Assembly (NCBI GenBank): GCA_017962745.1
Contig: JAGCUR010000001.1
Coordinates: 18,363-82,362, forward strand
DNA: 64,000 nt
Source of the DNA: Bacilli bacterium
GTDB lineage: Bacteria > Bacillota_I > Bacilli_A > ML615J-28 > CAG-698
Direction of reading: 5' to 3'
Of the stretch, positions 47,385 through 56,412 are shown piece after piece. Under the pieces are notes generated by a model. That model saw only the letters and a program-made list of their open reading frames with translations, was not told the origin of the DNA and searched no databases. Every line of letters starts with the position of its first letter. Positions within the stretch are counted from its first letter, which is position 1. Both the position numbers and the translations under genes were made by a program.

Positions 47385-48743
47385 TTAGTGTGTTTTTAAA
47401 TAGTTTAAAATGCTGCTAGCGGCCTTTTTACCTGCGCCCATTGCTAAAATAACAGTAGCTGCGCCGGTAGCAATATCGCCACCTGCATAAATACCATCAA
47501 TTGATGTCTTTTGCTCCTCATTTACCACGATACAGCCGTGTTTTTCAGTCTGTAAGGCTGGGAATGAGTTAGTTAGGATTGGATTTGGCGTATTACCTAA
47601 CGCCATAATTACGCAGTCTACATCTAAGACAAAATTAGATCCTTTAATTTCCACTGGTGAGCGTCTTCCAGAGGCATCTGGAGCGCCTAATTCCATCTTT
47701 ATACACTCAATTCCTTTAACTTGGAAGTTATCATCGCCTAAAATCTTAACTGGATTTGTTAACATTTTAAAAATAATACCTTCTTCTTGCGCGTGATGGA
47801 TCTCTTCAAGCCTTGCTGGCATCTCTTTTTGGCTTCTTCTGTATACTATATAGACATTTTCAGAGTTTAAACGAAGCGCACAGCGCGCTGCATCCATCGC
47901 AACATTGCCCCCACCAACTACACAAACGTTTCTAGCGTGGTAAATTGGCGTTGGACTAGCCTCATAAGACTTCATTAAGTTGATTCTAGTTAAGAATTCA
48001 TTAGCGCTATAGACACCATTTAGGTTTTCACCTTCAATTCCCATGAATTTTGGTAGTCCAGCTCCACTTGCTACATATATAGCATCATACTTTCTTTGTA
48101 ATTCTTCCATAAAAATAGTCTTACCAACTACTTTATTGGTACAAATATTAACATTTAGAGCTTTTAGTTTATTAACTTCATCATCTACGATTGCTTTAGG
48201 TAATCTAAATTCCGGAATTCCGTATCTTAATACTCCACCTGTAGCATGAAGTGACTCATAAATTGTAACGCTGCAACCTTCTTTTGCTAAATCGTAAGCA
48301 CAAGCTAGGCCGCTCGGCCCACTTCCAACAATTGCAACCTTTTTACCATTGGCTTTTTTAGGTGTAGGAATAATAAGATGTGCATTATCGCTAACAAATC
48401 TTTCCAAATTTCCAATTGCGATTGCTTCACCTTTGATGCCACGAACACATTTTGCTTCACATTGATGTTCCTGTGGGCAAACACGACCACAAATCCGGCC
48501 AAATAAGCTAGCTTCATTGATGATTCTAGATGCTTCATCAATATTATCTTCTTTAATTTTTTGAATAAATTCAGGAATATCGATATTTACAGGGCAACCT
48601 GATACACAAGGCTTTGCTTTGCAATGTAAACATCTACTAGCTTCAATGATTGCATCTTCTTTAGAATAACCTAATGCAACTTCGTTAAAGTTATTTTTTC
48701 TAACATTTGGATCTTGAGTAGGCATAATAACACGATTATTCAT
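47385..48743 (-). CDS. nfnB: NfnB: NADPH-side subunit of electron-bifurcating transhydrogenase
   Basis: 452 residues of the GltD/NfnB family. Two N-terminal [4Fe-4S] sets: CLHCKAKPCVSGC (C38, C41, C46, C50) and CGRVCPQEHQCEAKCV. They are followed by FAD motif VAIVGSGPSGLACAYDLAKEG and NAD(P) motif VCVVGGGNVAMDAARCALR, ending IYAGGDIATGAATVILAMGAGK. Such genes are often named gltA, but the partner upstream is the NfnA type, with no glutamate synthase large subunit, so NfnB is favoured. Overlaps nfnA by one base. Confidence 0.9.
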   Translation of the reverse strand: MNNRVIMPTQDPNVRKNNFNEVALGYSKEDAIIEASRCLHCKAKPCVSGCPVNIDIPEFIQKIKEDNIDEASRIINEASLFGRICGRVCPQEHQCEAKCVRGIKGEAIAIGNLERFVSDNAHLIIPTPKKANGKKVAIVGSGPSGLACAYDLAKEGCSVTIYESLHATGGVLRYGIPEFRLPKAIVDDEVNKLKALNVNICTNKVVGKTIFMEELQRKYDAIYVASGAGLPKFMGIEGENLNGVYSANEFLTRINLMKSYEASPTPIYHARNVCVVGGGNVAMDAARCALRLNSENVYIVYRRSQKEMPARLEEIHHAQEEGIIFKMLTNPVKILGDDNFQVKGIECIKMELGAPDASGRRSPVEIKGSNFVLDVDCVIMALGNTPNPILTNSFPALQTEKHGCIVVNEEQKTSIDGIYAGGDIATGAATVILAMGAGKKAASSILNYLKTH

Positions 48744-49579
48744 TATTTTACCTCCTTAAATAGATTACAATTATGTTTTACATTGTCATAATCTTCTCTT
48801 TCAAATGCTTTATAGAAATTGTTTCTTTTAATTGTTTCGTCAAAATCAACTTTATGGCCATCAAAATCTGGTCCATCGACGCAGGCAAAGCGAATTTTAC
48901 CATCAACACTAACTCTACATCCGCCACACATTCCTGTTCCATCAACCATAATTGGATTCATTGATACAATTGTCTTAACATTTTTATCTTTGGTAGTTAG
49001 TGCTACATACTTCATCATAATAAGTGGGCCAATAGCATATACTGAGTCATAATCATCTTTTTCAATAAGATCTTTTAAAACATTAGTAACTAGACCGTGT
49101 ACGCCATAACTTCCATCATCCGTAGTTATATATAATTTAGAAACATCACTAAATTCTTTTTCCAATATAATTAAATCTTTATTTCTAAATCCTAATATAC
49201 TAGTAACATCGGCGCCTTTATCTTTTAATGCTTTAGCAATAGGATAAGCAATTGCGCTTCCCGCGCCCCCACCAATGACAATAGCTTTCTTAACACCATC
49301 AATTTCTGTTGGCTTGCCGAGAGGTCCGCATACATCTTCAATATCATCGCCAACTTCTAATTTTGATAGTTCATAAGTTGATCTACCTACTATTTGATAT
49401 ATGAAACTAACATCATTGCCATTTACATTATGGATTGTTAGAGGGATTCTTTCGCCATTACTATTTACTCTTAAAATTGCGAATTGGCCTGGCTTTGCAT
49501 GGCACGCAATGTCTTGATCGCTAATAGTAATTCTAATGATCGAATCGTTTAGCGCTTCCTTTCTAATTATTTTAGTCAT
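48743..49579 (-). CDS. nfnA: NfnA: NADH-side subunit of electron-bifurcating transhydrogenase
   Basis: 278 residues of the ferredoxin-NADP reductase-like family. It has an N-terminal FAD barrel (GQFAILRVNSNGERIPLTIH), NAD domain AIVIGGGAGSAIAYPIAKALKDKG, and a C-terminal [2Fe-2S] motif MCGGCRVSVDGKIRFACVDGPDFDGH. With NfnB it couples NADH and reduced ferredoxin oxidation to NADP+ reduction in strict anaerobes. The ribosome site is GAGGTGATAAT. It is divergent from the VanZ gene. Confidence 0.92.
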   Translation of the reverse strand: MTKIIRKEALNDSIIRITISDQDIACHAKPGQFAILRVNSNGERIPLTIHNVNGNDVSFIYQIVGRSTYELSKLEVGDDIEDVCGPLGKPTEIDGVKKAIVIGGGAGSAIAYPIAKALKDKGADVTSILGFRNKDLIILEKEFSDVSKLYITTDDGSYGVHGLVTNVLKDLIEKDDYDSVYAIGPLIMMKYVALTTKDKNVKTIVSMNPIMVDGTGMCGGCRVSVDGKIRFACVDGPDFDGHKVDFDETIKRNNFYKAFEREDYDNVKHNCNLFKEVK

Positions 49580-49651
49580 ATTATCACCTCTAGTAAGAAT
49601 TATAGCAAAAGAAAGATGATTATGCTATAATCAAATTAGAAGGTAAGTATT

Positions 49652-50113
49652 ATGGATAAGAAAAAAATCATTTATTTAATAATGGCAATCATTTGGGTAG
49701 GATTTATATTTGGTAATTCATTACTAAATGGAGCTACATCGGGTAGCTTAAGCGGTGGCATTACTGAAAAGATTTATAACCTACTTGTAAATATGCATAT
49801 TAATATAAGAATTGAGACATTGCACACAATAATTAGAAAGTTAGCGCATTTTAGTGAATACTTTCTTTTAGGCATAATAATCTTTTTAAATGTTTATCAA
49901 TATTTAAAAGAGCCGAAATACTATATTTCATTTAGTATCGTAATATGCTTGCTTATTAGTATCATTGATGAGACGATACAGACATTTGTGGATGGAAGAA
50001 GCGGAAGTATAATTGATGTAGGTATTGATTCGCTTGGCTTTTTATTAAGTATTTTAATTTTAGCGCTAATTATAATTAATATTAACAAGAAAAAAGAACA
50101 AACTATTTCTTAA
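49652..50113 (+). CDS. VanZ-family membrane protein
   Basis: 153 residues with four TM segments. The VanZ signatures are visible: IIRKLAHFSEYFLLGI and SIIDETIQTFVDGRSGSIIDVGIDSLG. VanZ-like proteins are linked to low-level teicoplanin resistance in one enterococcal case; most have no known role. Extended -10 TGCTATAAT lies 21 bp before the start. Its end overlaps rlmA tail to tail. Confidence 0.88.
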   Translation: MDKKKIIYLIMAIIWVGFIFGNSLLNGATSGSLSGGITEKIYNLLVNMHINIRIETLHTIIRKLAHFSEYFLLGIIIFLNVYQYLKEPKYYISFSIVICLLISIIDETIQTFVDGRSGSIIDVGIDSLGFLLSILILALIIININKKKEQTIS

Positions 50114-50127
50114 TAGTTTGTTCTTTT
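50092..50127. terminator. Bidirectional terminator VanZ/rlmA
   Basis: AAAAGAACAAACTATT-TCTT-AATAGTTTGTTCTTTT, a perfect 16-bp stem overlapping both stop codons. Confidence 0.88.
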
Positions 50128-50901
50128 CTTATAAATATAAATATTAAATGCAAATGTAATATTTAGTGTATTTACATTATTTACTTTATCTAAGTTTTCT
50201 TTACTAGTTTTATAAAAATAAGGTGTCATTTTAATTAAGTTATCTAGATCTACTTTATTTAAATTACTTTGCGAGATACATTCACTACCTTCAACTAAAT
50301 CAAAGTTATTAAATACTGGAATATTTTCTTCATTTAAATAAGCATCTTCATAGATTAATTTCTTTAATTCAATTAAATGATTATCTTTAGGACTAACAAT
50401 TATTAAAATGCCATCATCATGAAGTAATCTAGCGCATTCGTTTGCAAATGTTGGGGTAAAGATATTTATAATACAATCAATTGAAGCAGATTCTAGGGGG
50501 ATATCATTGGAGCTAGCTACGAAATATAATAAATCTTTATTAAGTTTTACTGCTTTAGTGACGGCATCTTTAGAAATATCATAGCCGATGATATTAGGAA
50601 ATGTATTTTCGATTACTGAATCATAATATCCACTGCCACAGCCACCATCTAAGATGACACTATCTTTATTAATATAATTAGATAATAGGCTAGTTAACTT
50701 CTTAGCTAGTGGTAAATAATAACCTTTTTCTAAAAATGCGCATCTGGCATCAACCATTAACTTAGAATCACCCGCATTAGTTTTAGATAATAATAAATTA
50801 ACATAACCATATTTTGAGATATCATATGAATGATTGTTAGGACACTTATATGTGTTATCTACTTTATTTAATTTTGATTTGCATTTAGGACAGATTAGCA
50901 T
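50110..50901 (-). CDS. rlmA: 23S rRNA (guanine-N1) methyltransferase RlmA-like
   Basis: SAM-dependent methyltransferase, 263 residues. An N-terminal zinc finger (C4, C7, C20, H24) precedes ISKYGYVNLLLSKTNAGDSKLMVDARCAFLEKGYY, the RlmA hallmark. SAM motif I is VILDGGCGSGYYDS, with DGILIIVSPKDNHLIELKKLIY later. The family methylates G745 or G748 of 23S rRNA; the latter affects macrolide response. An open frame runs nine codons upstream, but GAAGAGGTAAAATT precedes the ATG at 50901. Confidence 0.9.
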   Translation of the reverse strand: MLICPKCKSKLNKVDNTYKCPNNHSYDISKYGYVNLLLSKTNAGDSKLMVDARCAFLEKGYYLPLAKKLTSLLSNYINKDSVILDGGCGSGYYDSVIENTFPNIIGYDISKDAVTKAVKLNKDLLYFVASSNDIPLESASIDCIINIFTPTFANECARLLHDDGILIIVSPKDNHLIELKKLIYEDAYLNEENIPVFNNFDLVEGSECISQSNLNKVDLDNLIKMTPYFYKTSKENLDKVNNVNTLNITFAFNIYIYKKRTNY

Positions 50902-50985
50902 AATTTTACCTCTTCCCCATTTTAACAAATTAATAATTGTTTTTAAAGATAATTAATTAATGTATAATTTAGATAGGTGAATAAT

Positions 50986-52146
50986 ATGAATGAAGTAATT
51001 AAGTGTCTTTATGGAAAAGATTGCGGAGGATGCAACCTTTTAGGTAAGAGGTATAGCGATACGCTTGATATCAAATTAAATTATGTAAATGATTTATTTA
51101 AAGAAGCTCGTATTGACTATAAAATTAAAGAATGCGTCCCTTCTTTAAACCAAATAGCTTACCGTAATAAGATGATAATTGGTTTTAAGAATTTAAAAGG
51201 AAATATAATAGCTGGTTTTTATGAAGAAGGAAGCCATCATATTGTAAATATTGATAACTGCTTAATGCATACTGATGCTCAAAATAAAATCTTTAGAGAT
51301 TTCTTATATATAATTAAGAAATTACACCTTGAGATTTATGATGAAGATAAAAGATTTGGCCTAATTAGATATTTATTAATTAGAGAAGCATTTACTACTG
51401 GTGAAATTATGGTAGTTATCGTAACTAGCACTAATATCTTTCCAGCAAGAGCAAATCTTGTTAAAGAATTAAGAAGATTAAATCCGAATATTACAACTAT
51501 TATCCAAAATATTAATCCAAGAAAAACAAGTATTGTTTTAGGCGAAGGACAAAGAACATTGTTTGGCCCAGGATTTATCTATGATTATATTGGTGATATT
51601 AAATTTAGGTTAGGACCTAAATCATTTTTCCAAGTCAATCCAGCGCAAGCTTATAATTTATATAACGAAGTTAAAAGATTAGCTGACTTAAAAGCGTGCG
51701 AAACTGTGGTTGATGCTTATTCTGGCGTATCCACAATTTCTGCTTTCATCGCAAAAGATGCTAAAAAGGTAATATCAATTGAAAATAATAAAGAAGCATG
51801 CCTTGCGGGTATTGCTAACTTAAGAGATAATAATATTAAAAATGTGTATGTGGAAAACGAAGATGCTACTAACTATTTAGTAAATGAAGCAAAATCACAT
51901 CATACATATGATGTAGTAGTATTAGATCCGCCAAGAAGCGGATCAACTCCTGAATTTATAAATGCTGTTGCAAGTGTAGGTGCTAAAAAAGTTATATATG
52001 TCTCATGTGACCCAAATACACTAGTTAGAGACCTAAAATTATTTATAAATAAAGGATATAAAATTAGAGAAGCTAAATGCTTTGACATGTTTTGTTTCAG
52101 TAATCATATAGAAACAATCGTTAAACTAGATTTGAAAGAGATTTAG
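50986..52146 (+). CDS. 23S rRNA (uracil-5) methyltransferase (RlmD/RlmCD/TrmA family)
   Basis: 386 residues. The [4Fe-4S] ligands are C7, C13 and C16 (CLYGKDCGGC) with a fourth Cys near residue 90. SAM motif region: VDAYSGVSTISAFIAKDAKKVISIE; motif DPPRSGS; catalytic Cys in YVSCDPNT; the end has CFDMFCFSNHIETIVKLD. There is no N-terminal TRAM domain, unlike typical RlmD. The start is set by ATAGGTGAATAAT. The family is sure; the modified position (U747 or U1939) is not. Confidence 0.92.
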   Translation: MNEVIKCLYGKDCGGCNLLGKRYSDTLDIKLNYVNDLFKEARIDYKIKECVPSLNQIAYRNKMIIGFKNLKGNIIAGFYEEGSHHIVNIDNCLMHTDAQNKIFRDFLYIIKKLHLEIYDEDKRFGLIRYLLIREAFTTGEIMVVIVTSTNIFPARANLVKELRRLNPNITTIIQNINPRKTSIVLGEGQRTLFGPGFIYDYIGDIKFRLGPKSFFQVNPAQAYNLYNEVKRLADLKACETVVDAYSGVSTISAFIAKDAKKVISIENNKEACLAGIANLRDNNIKNVYVENEDATNYLVNEAKSHHTYDVVVLDPPRSGSTPEFINAVASVGAKKVIYVSCDPNTLVRDLKLFINKGYKIREAKCFDMFCFSNHIETIVKLDLKEI

Positions 52147-52148
52147 AA

Positions 52149-52670
52149 ATGAAAAAGAAAATTGTAATAGGTCCAAGTGGGTCGGGTAAGTCAGAATTCT
52201 CTAGAAAACTACATAATATATTAAATATACCACTATATTCACTAGATAATATATGGTGGAAAAAAGATAAAACTCATATTACTAGAGATGAATTTGATAT
52301 TAAACTAAATGAACTATTAAATTTAGATGAATGGATAATTGATGGTGATTATTCTAGAACATATGAAGCTCGAATGAAAATGTGTGACACAATAATCTTT
52401 TTAGATTATCCATTAGATGTATGTTTAAAAGGAGTAGAATCTAGAATTGGTAAAAATAGGCCTGATATGCCTTGGGTTGAAAACCAGTTCGATCCAGAAT
52501 TTAGAGAATGGATAATTAATTGGTTTAATAATAAATTACCAGTTTTAAAAATTCTTTTAGATAAATATAAAGATAAGAAAAACATAATTATATTTAAATC
52601 AAGAAACGAAGCTGAAGATTTTTTAAATAAAATTTGCAATCAAAAATGTGATAATATTGAAAAAAGTTGA
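52149..52670 (+). CDS. P-loop kinase-like protein (topology modulation protein/FlaR family)
   Basis: 173 residues of the adenylate-kinase-like fold. P-loop GPSGSGKS at residues 7-14, then LNIPLYSLDNIWWKKDKTHITRDEF and LDEWIIDGDYSRTYEARM, typical of proteins annotated as DNA topology modulation protein. The true substrate is unknown. It follows the rRNA methyltransferase by 2 bp and has no strong ribosome site, suggesting coupling. Confidence 0.85.
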   Translation: MKKKIVIGPSGSGKSEFSRKLHNILNIPLYSLDNIWWKKDKTHITRDEFDIKLNELLNLDEWIIDGDYSRTYEARMKMCDTIIFLDYPLDVCLKGVESRIGKNRPDMPWVENQFDPEFREWIINWFNNKLPVLKILLDKYKDKKNIIIFKSRNEAEDFLNKICNQKCDNIEKS

Positions 52671-52694
52671 CATACAATAAATATTTGTCATAAT
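52667..52694 (+). promoter_or_regulatory. Promoter of the 52734 lipoprotein gene
   Basis: -35 TTGACA (52667-52672), overlapping the stop of the previous gene; 16-bp spacer; -10 CATAAT (52689-52694). Confidence 0.6.
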
Positions 52695-52699
52695 TAAGT

Positions 52700-52721
52700 T
52701 ATGTTATAAGAAAATAACATA
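52700..52721. promoter_or_regulatory. Palindrome between promoter and ribosome site, possible operator
   Basis: TATGTTAT and ATAACATA are perfect inverted arms with a 6-base centre, at about +1 to +20 of the predicted transcript and directly before AGGAGG. No T-tract follows. Confidence 0.5.
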
Positions 52722-52733
52722 TAGGAGGACTAA

Positions 52734-54293
52734 ATGACTAAATTTAACAAGTGCAATTTGATGACAAAAGTAACAAAACTACTAATGGTTATGGTATTGG
52801 CATTATTACTAGTTACATCTGTTGGCTGTAAGAAAGCAGAAGTATCTAAAACTGGTGCTGTTTTAATCATTGATGATAAAGCATATTTTACATCTTTAAA
52901 TGGGAAAGCTAAAGAAGTAGCAATTAAAGACAATAAAGCTTCTAGTTTCACTTTAACTGATGATGGAAAATATATGTTCTATTTATGTGATGGTAATTTA
53001 TATCGTTCTAAAACTAAAGGTGCGAATGCTAACTTTGATAAAGTAGCAGCAAACATTGATGATTATCATATCAGCGCAAATGGTAATATAGTTACATATA
53101 CAAATAATGATGATAGTTTATATCAATATAATGTAAGTAAAGATTCACGTACTGATGCGCTTGCTAAAAACGTTAGTGATTTTACTACTACTGAAAAAGG
53201 TAGTAAGTTATTATATACAGTAGCTAATAAAGAAAACCTTACTGAAACTTTATATTATAGAAAATCAGCATCTAGCGATGAAGTATTAATCGCCGAAAAA
53301 GTTTATTCATATAGTTGTAACGAAGATATGACTCAAATTATGTATCGTACTGATGACAAACAATTATATTTAACTAAACCTGGTAGAAAAGCTGAATTAA
53401 TTAGTGAAAAAGTAGTTTCTGTTTCTTTAGAACAAGCTGGTAAATATGATTGCTTCTTCTTTACTACAGAAAACGCTGAAGGTGTTAGATCACTAAAACT
53501 TTATAAGAATGGTAAAGTTAAAGATGTAGAAGTAGGTGCAAGCATTTTAAATCAAAAGAATGATACTTGTTATTTCACAAGAACGATTGATGGCAAAACT
53601 TCATTATATTATTTCAATGGTAAGAATATTACTGAAATTTCTAAATATGATTCTAGAATTTCAAATAGTGGCATCGATAGCAAGAAATTATGGATATTAT
53701 TTAGAATGAATGAGGGTGAAAAGATTATTTATAAAATTGCACAAGGTGACAAAGTATATGATATTGATACTAAAGGCACTGCTACATCATTTAGAGTAAC
53801 ATCTGATGAAAAGACATTATATTTCTTAAATGATTATGATTCAGAGAAAAAGACTGGCACTATTATGAAAGCAAGCTTTGGTAGTGGCGTTAAGAATCCA
53901 AAAGAATATGAAGGTAATGTTACAAGCTTAAGATTAGGAACAGATGATGAAGTAATGTATGTAAGAGATGAAAGTTTATACATTAATAAGAAACTTATTG
54001 AAAAAGAAATTACATTAAGCGATATTATTGGTAAAGCTAAAGGTAAATATTATTATGTAAAAGAAGGCGACTTATATGTTGCAAAAGGCGGGCGAGGTAA
54101 ACGTATCGCTATAGATATCGCTGACGCTGTTATTACACCTGATGAAAAAGTAGTTGTTATGACTAATTTAGATTCTAAAAATAATACTTATACAATCAGT
54201 TACTGTTCTAACAAACTAGTTAAGATTGCAGATAATGTTTCAAGTATGAAATATGTGAGAAGCGATACAAGTGGTGATAGATACCACTGGTAA
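52734..54293 (+). CDS. Lipoprotein with predicted beta-propeller-like repeats
   Basis: 519 residues. The signal peptide ends LLLVTSVGCKKAE, with the putative lipidated Cys at about residue 33; the -3 residue is Ser, so the lipobox is atypical. The mature part is a run of short beta-strand blocks such as FTLTDDGKYMFYLCDGNLYRS, ISANGNIVTYTNNDDSLYQY and VTSDEKTLYFLNDYD. The pattern is D/NG-turns every 40-50 residues, as in WD40/TolB-like propellers. The ligand is unknown. Single-gene transcript with its own promoter and terminator. Confidence 0.75.
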   Translation: MTKFNKCNLMTKVTKLLMVMVLALLLVTSVGCKKAEVSKTGAVLIIDDKAYFTSLNGKAKEVAIKDNKASSFTLTDDGKYMFYLCDGNLYRSKTKGANANFDKVAANIDDYHISANGNIVTYTNNDDSLYQYNVSKDSRTDALAKNVSDFTTTEKGSKLLYTVANKENLTETLYYRKSASSDEVLIAEKVYSYSCNEDMTQIMYRTDDKQLYLTKPGRKAELISEKVVSVSLEQAGKYDCFFFTTENAEGVRSLKLYKNGKVKDVEVGASILNQKNDTCYFTRTIDGKTSLYYFNGKNITEISKYDSRISNSGIDSKKLWILFRMNEGEKIIYKIAQGDKVYDIDTKGTATSFRVTSDEKTLYFLNDYDSEKKTGTIMKASFGSGVKNPKEYEGNVTSLRLGTDDEVMYVRDESLYINKKLIEKEITLSDIIGKAKGKYYYVKEGDLYVAKGGRGKRIAIDIADAVITPDEKVVVMTNLDSKNNTYTISYCSNKLVKIADNVSSMKYVRSDTSGDRYHW

Positions 54294-54302
54294 TATATCA
54301 AT

Positions 54303-54331
54303 AAGGCATGTTTAATTAACATGCCTTTTTA
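54303..54331 (+). terminator. Terminator of the 52734 lipoprotein gene
   Basis: AAGGCATGTT-TAATT-AACATGCCTT followed by TTTATT. Confidence 0.83.
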
Positions 54332-54391
54332 TTATGCTTAAAAAAATATAATATTAATGTTATTATATTATTGTGACCATAGGAGATTAAA

Positions 54392-54925
54392 ATGATAATT
54401 ATTATAACTGGGGCAACTCATACTGGTAAAACTAATTTAGCACAAATTATGTTAGAGAAATATAAATATCCATATTTACCAATAGATCATCTAAAAATGG
54501 GATTAATTAGAAGTGGAAACACGGATTTAACTCCTTACGACGATGATAAATTAACTACTTATTTATGGCCGGTTGTAAAAGAGATGATAAAAACTGCCAT
54601 TGAGAACAAGCAAAATATGATTATCGAAGGATGTTATATTCCATTTGATTGGCGTAATAGCTTTGATGATACATATTTAAAACATATTAAATATATATGT
54701 TTAGCGTTTAGCGATGAATATATTGATAAACATTATAATGACATTAAAAAATATAGTAACGTGATTGAAAATAGAATCGCCGATGATATCCAAATAGATA
54801 AATTAAAGAAGGATAATAAATATTATATTGAAGGATGCACTAAATATAATGAAAATATAATAATTATTAATGATAATTATGAAAATGAAATTAAATCATT
54901 ATTAGATGATAAATTAAAAAGGTGA
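54392..54925 (+). CDS. P-loop kinase-like protein
   Basis: 177 residues of the AAA/shikimate-kinase-like P-loop group. Walker A GATHTGKT at residues 7-14, then YPYLPIDHLKMGLIRSG and NMIIEGCYIPFDWRN (Walker B-like). It resembles proteins annotated loosely as 2-phosphoglycerate kinase or adenylate kinase-like; the substrate is unknown. It lies 5 bp before the GNAT gene, suggesting the pair acts together in modifying a small molecule (inference). Confidence 0.78.
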   Translation: MIIIITGATHTGKTNLAQIMLEKYKYPYLPIDHLKMGLIRSGNTDLTPYDDDKLTTYLWPVVKEMIKTAIENKQNMIIEGCYIPFDWRNSFDDTYLKHIKYICLAFSDEYIDKHYNDIKKYSNVIENRIADDIQIDKLKKDNKYYIEGCTKYNENIIIINDNYENEIKSLLDDKLKR

Positions 54926-54930
54926 AATAA

Positions 54931-55557
54931 ATGTTAGAGCTATATAAACCAAAATACGAAGATTTGTGGTTTAGACAATTGATGTTAGAAGACAATGATA
55001 CAATGTCATATAACCATTCATGGGGCGGAGTGATTCCATTTCCGAAGGAGATATGGAATGATTGGTATGATTACTGGATTATAAATAACGAAAATAAAAG
55101 ATATTATAGATATTTAAAAGAAGGTAATAATTTTATTGGAGAAGTATCATATCATTATGATAATAAATTAGATATTTATACAATGGGTATTGTAGTATAT
55201 GCTAAATACCGTAATCAAGGTTATGGCAAAGCAGGGCTAGATTTGCTTTGCAAGGCTGCAAAAGAAAATGGTATTAAATATCTATATGATGATATTGCTA
55301 TCGATAATAAAGCTATTAAGTTATTTTTAGATAACAGATTTATTGAAGAACATAGAACTAGTGAACTTATATATTTAAAAAAAGATCTATATCAAACTGA
55401 ATTTGAAATTGATAAATATAAAGTAGCACCAGTTAAAAGAAGTAAAGTTAGATATAAAAGTAATAATTTAAGCGGTGAAGATATTGATCTACTAAGAGAT
55501 AACAGAAGAAAAAAAGAAAAAGTATCGATATGTGATACTCATGAAGATGGTGCCTAG
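54931..55557 (+). CDS. GNAT-family N-acetyltransferase with C-terminal extension
   Basis: 208 residues. The acetyl-CoA site is IVVYAKYRNQGYGKAGLDLLCKAAKENG (Q/R-x-x-G-x-G/A) followed by IAIDNKAIKLFLDNRFIEEHR. About 45 residues after the GNAT fold (from FEIDKYKVAPVKRSKVRYKS) are basic and not part of the usual domain. It shares an operon with the preceding P-loop kinase. The acetyl acceptor is unknown. Confidence 0.85.
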   Translation: MLELYKPKYEDLWFRQLMLEDNDTMSYNHSWGGVIPFPKEIWNDWYDYWIINNENKRYYRYLKEGNNFIGEVSYHYDNKLDIYTMGIVVYAKYRNQGYGKAGLDLLCKAAKENGIKYLYDDIAIDNKAIKLFLDNRFIEEHRTSELIYLKKDLYQTEFEIDKYKVAPVKRSKVRYKSNNLSGEDIDLLRDNRRKKEKVSICDTHEDGA

Positions 55558-55561
55558 AAAA

Positions 55562-55590
55562 TTGACATGTATGTATTATAAGAATATAAT
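55562..55590 (+). promoter_or_regulatory. Perfect consensus promoter of the second PAP2 gene
   Basis: -35 TTGACA (55562-55567), 17-bp spacer, -10 TATAAT (55585-55590); ATG follows 16 bp after the -10, so the leader is very short. Confidence 0.85.
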
Positions 55591-55606
55591 CTAGCGGGAG
55601 GATATT

Positions 55607-56281
55607 ATGAATAAAAAAGTTAAAACAAGTTTAATCGTTTTTGCATCTTTTTTTGTATTATCAATAATATTTACAATACTTTTATTAACAGTTGACGTAA
55701 GAGAATCATTTCATAATCCAAAATTAGGATTAGCTACTTTAAACGAAAAAGTATTTACTACAATTGGTGAAAGTAGATTTTGGTACTACTTTACACAAAT
55801 TCTCGGCTATTTAGCAATTTTAGTTATAGTTTGCTTTGCAGTTATAGGCGTAATACAATTAATTAAGAATAAGAGTATTAAAAAAGTTGATAAAGAAATT
55901 ATTGGTTTAGGAATTGTATATGTAATCATTGCAATTATCTATGTATTCTTTGAAAAAGTAGTAGTTGTTAACTATCGACCTATTTTAGAAGATGGAGCAG
56001 TAGCAGCTTCATTTCCATCAAGTCATACTCTACTTGCTTGTGTAGTATTTTCTACTGCCTTATTAGAAGCTAAAAAACTTATTAATATTAAGTTTATTAA
56101 AGAGAACTTAGTATTCTTGTTAGAGTTTTTAGTAATATTAATGGCAGGTGGAAGATTACTTAGTGGTGTACACTGGTTTAGCGATATTGTTGCTAGTGTA
56201 TTATACTCAGGTGTAATTGTTAGTGGCTATTATTTAGCAATGTATTATTTAGATTCTAAAAAAGAAAAAGAAACTGAATAA
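55607..56281 (+). CDS. PAP2-family membrane phosphatase, second copy
   Basis: 224 residues with about five to six TM segments. Catalytic motifs: VVVNYRPILEDG (degenerate motif 1), ASFPSSHTLLA (PSSHT in place of PSGHT) and GGRLLSGVHWFSDI with catalytic His. It differs from the copy at 7202 in length and in having PSSH. Lipid pyrophosphate recycling is likely but unproven. Ribosome site GGGAGGATATT. Confidence 0.88.
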   Translation: MNKKVKTSLIVFASFFVLSIIFTILLLTVDVRESFHNPKLGLATLNEKVFTTIGESRFWYYFTQILGYLAILVIVCFAVIGVIQLIKNKSIKKVDKEIIGLGIVYVIIAIIYVFFEKVVVVNYRPILEDGAVAASFPSSHTLLACVVFSTALLEAKKLINIKFIKENLVFLLEFLVILMAGGRLLSGVHWFSDIVASVLYSGVIVSGYYLAMYYLDSKKEKETE

Positions 56282-56290
56282 AATATTAGA

Positions 56291-56327
56291 AAGATTATAA
56301 TTATCTTAAAATTATAATCTTTTTTTA
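56291..56327 (+). terminator. Terminator after the second PAP2 gene
   Basis: AAGATTATAATT-ATCTTAA-AATTATAATCTT followed by TTTTTT. Confidence 0.83.
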
Positions 56328-56346
56328 CATTAAAAGGCGGTTGTAC

Positions 56347-56375
56347 TTGTATTTTTGCAATTAAGATAGTACAAT
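56347..56375 (+). promoter_or_regulatory. Promoter of the 56413 lipoprotein gene
   Basis: -35 TTGTAT (56347-56352), 17-bp spacer, -10 TACAAT (56370-56375). The element is bracketed by TTGTACT and AGTACAA arms (56341-56374), a possible operator. Confidence 0.5.
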
Positions 56376-56412
56376 CTACAATGTACTTTGACAAATAAAA
56401 GGAGGAAAAATA

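Noticed and set aside
47385..48743. Glutamate synthase small subunit (GltD)
   Set aside because: No large subunit is nearby and the gene overlaps an NfnA-type reductase, so NfnB is the better call.
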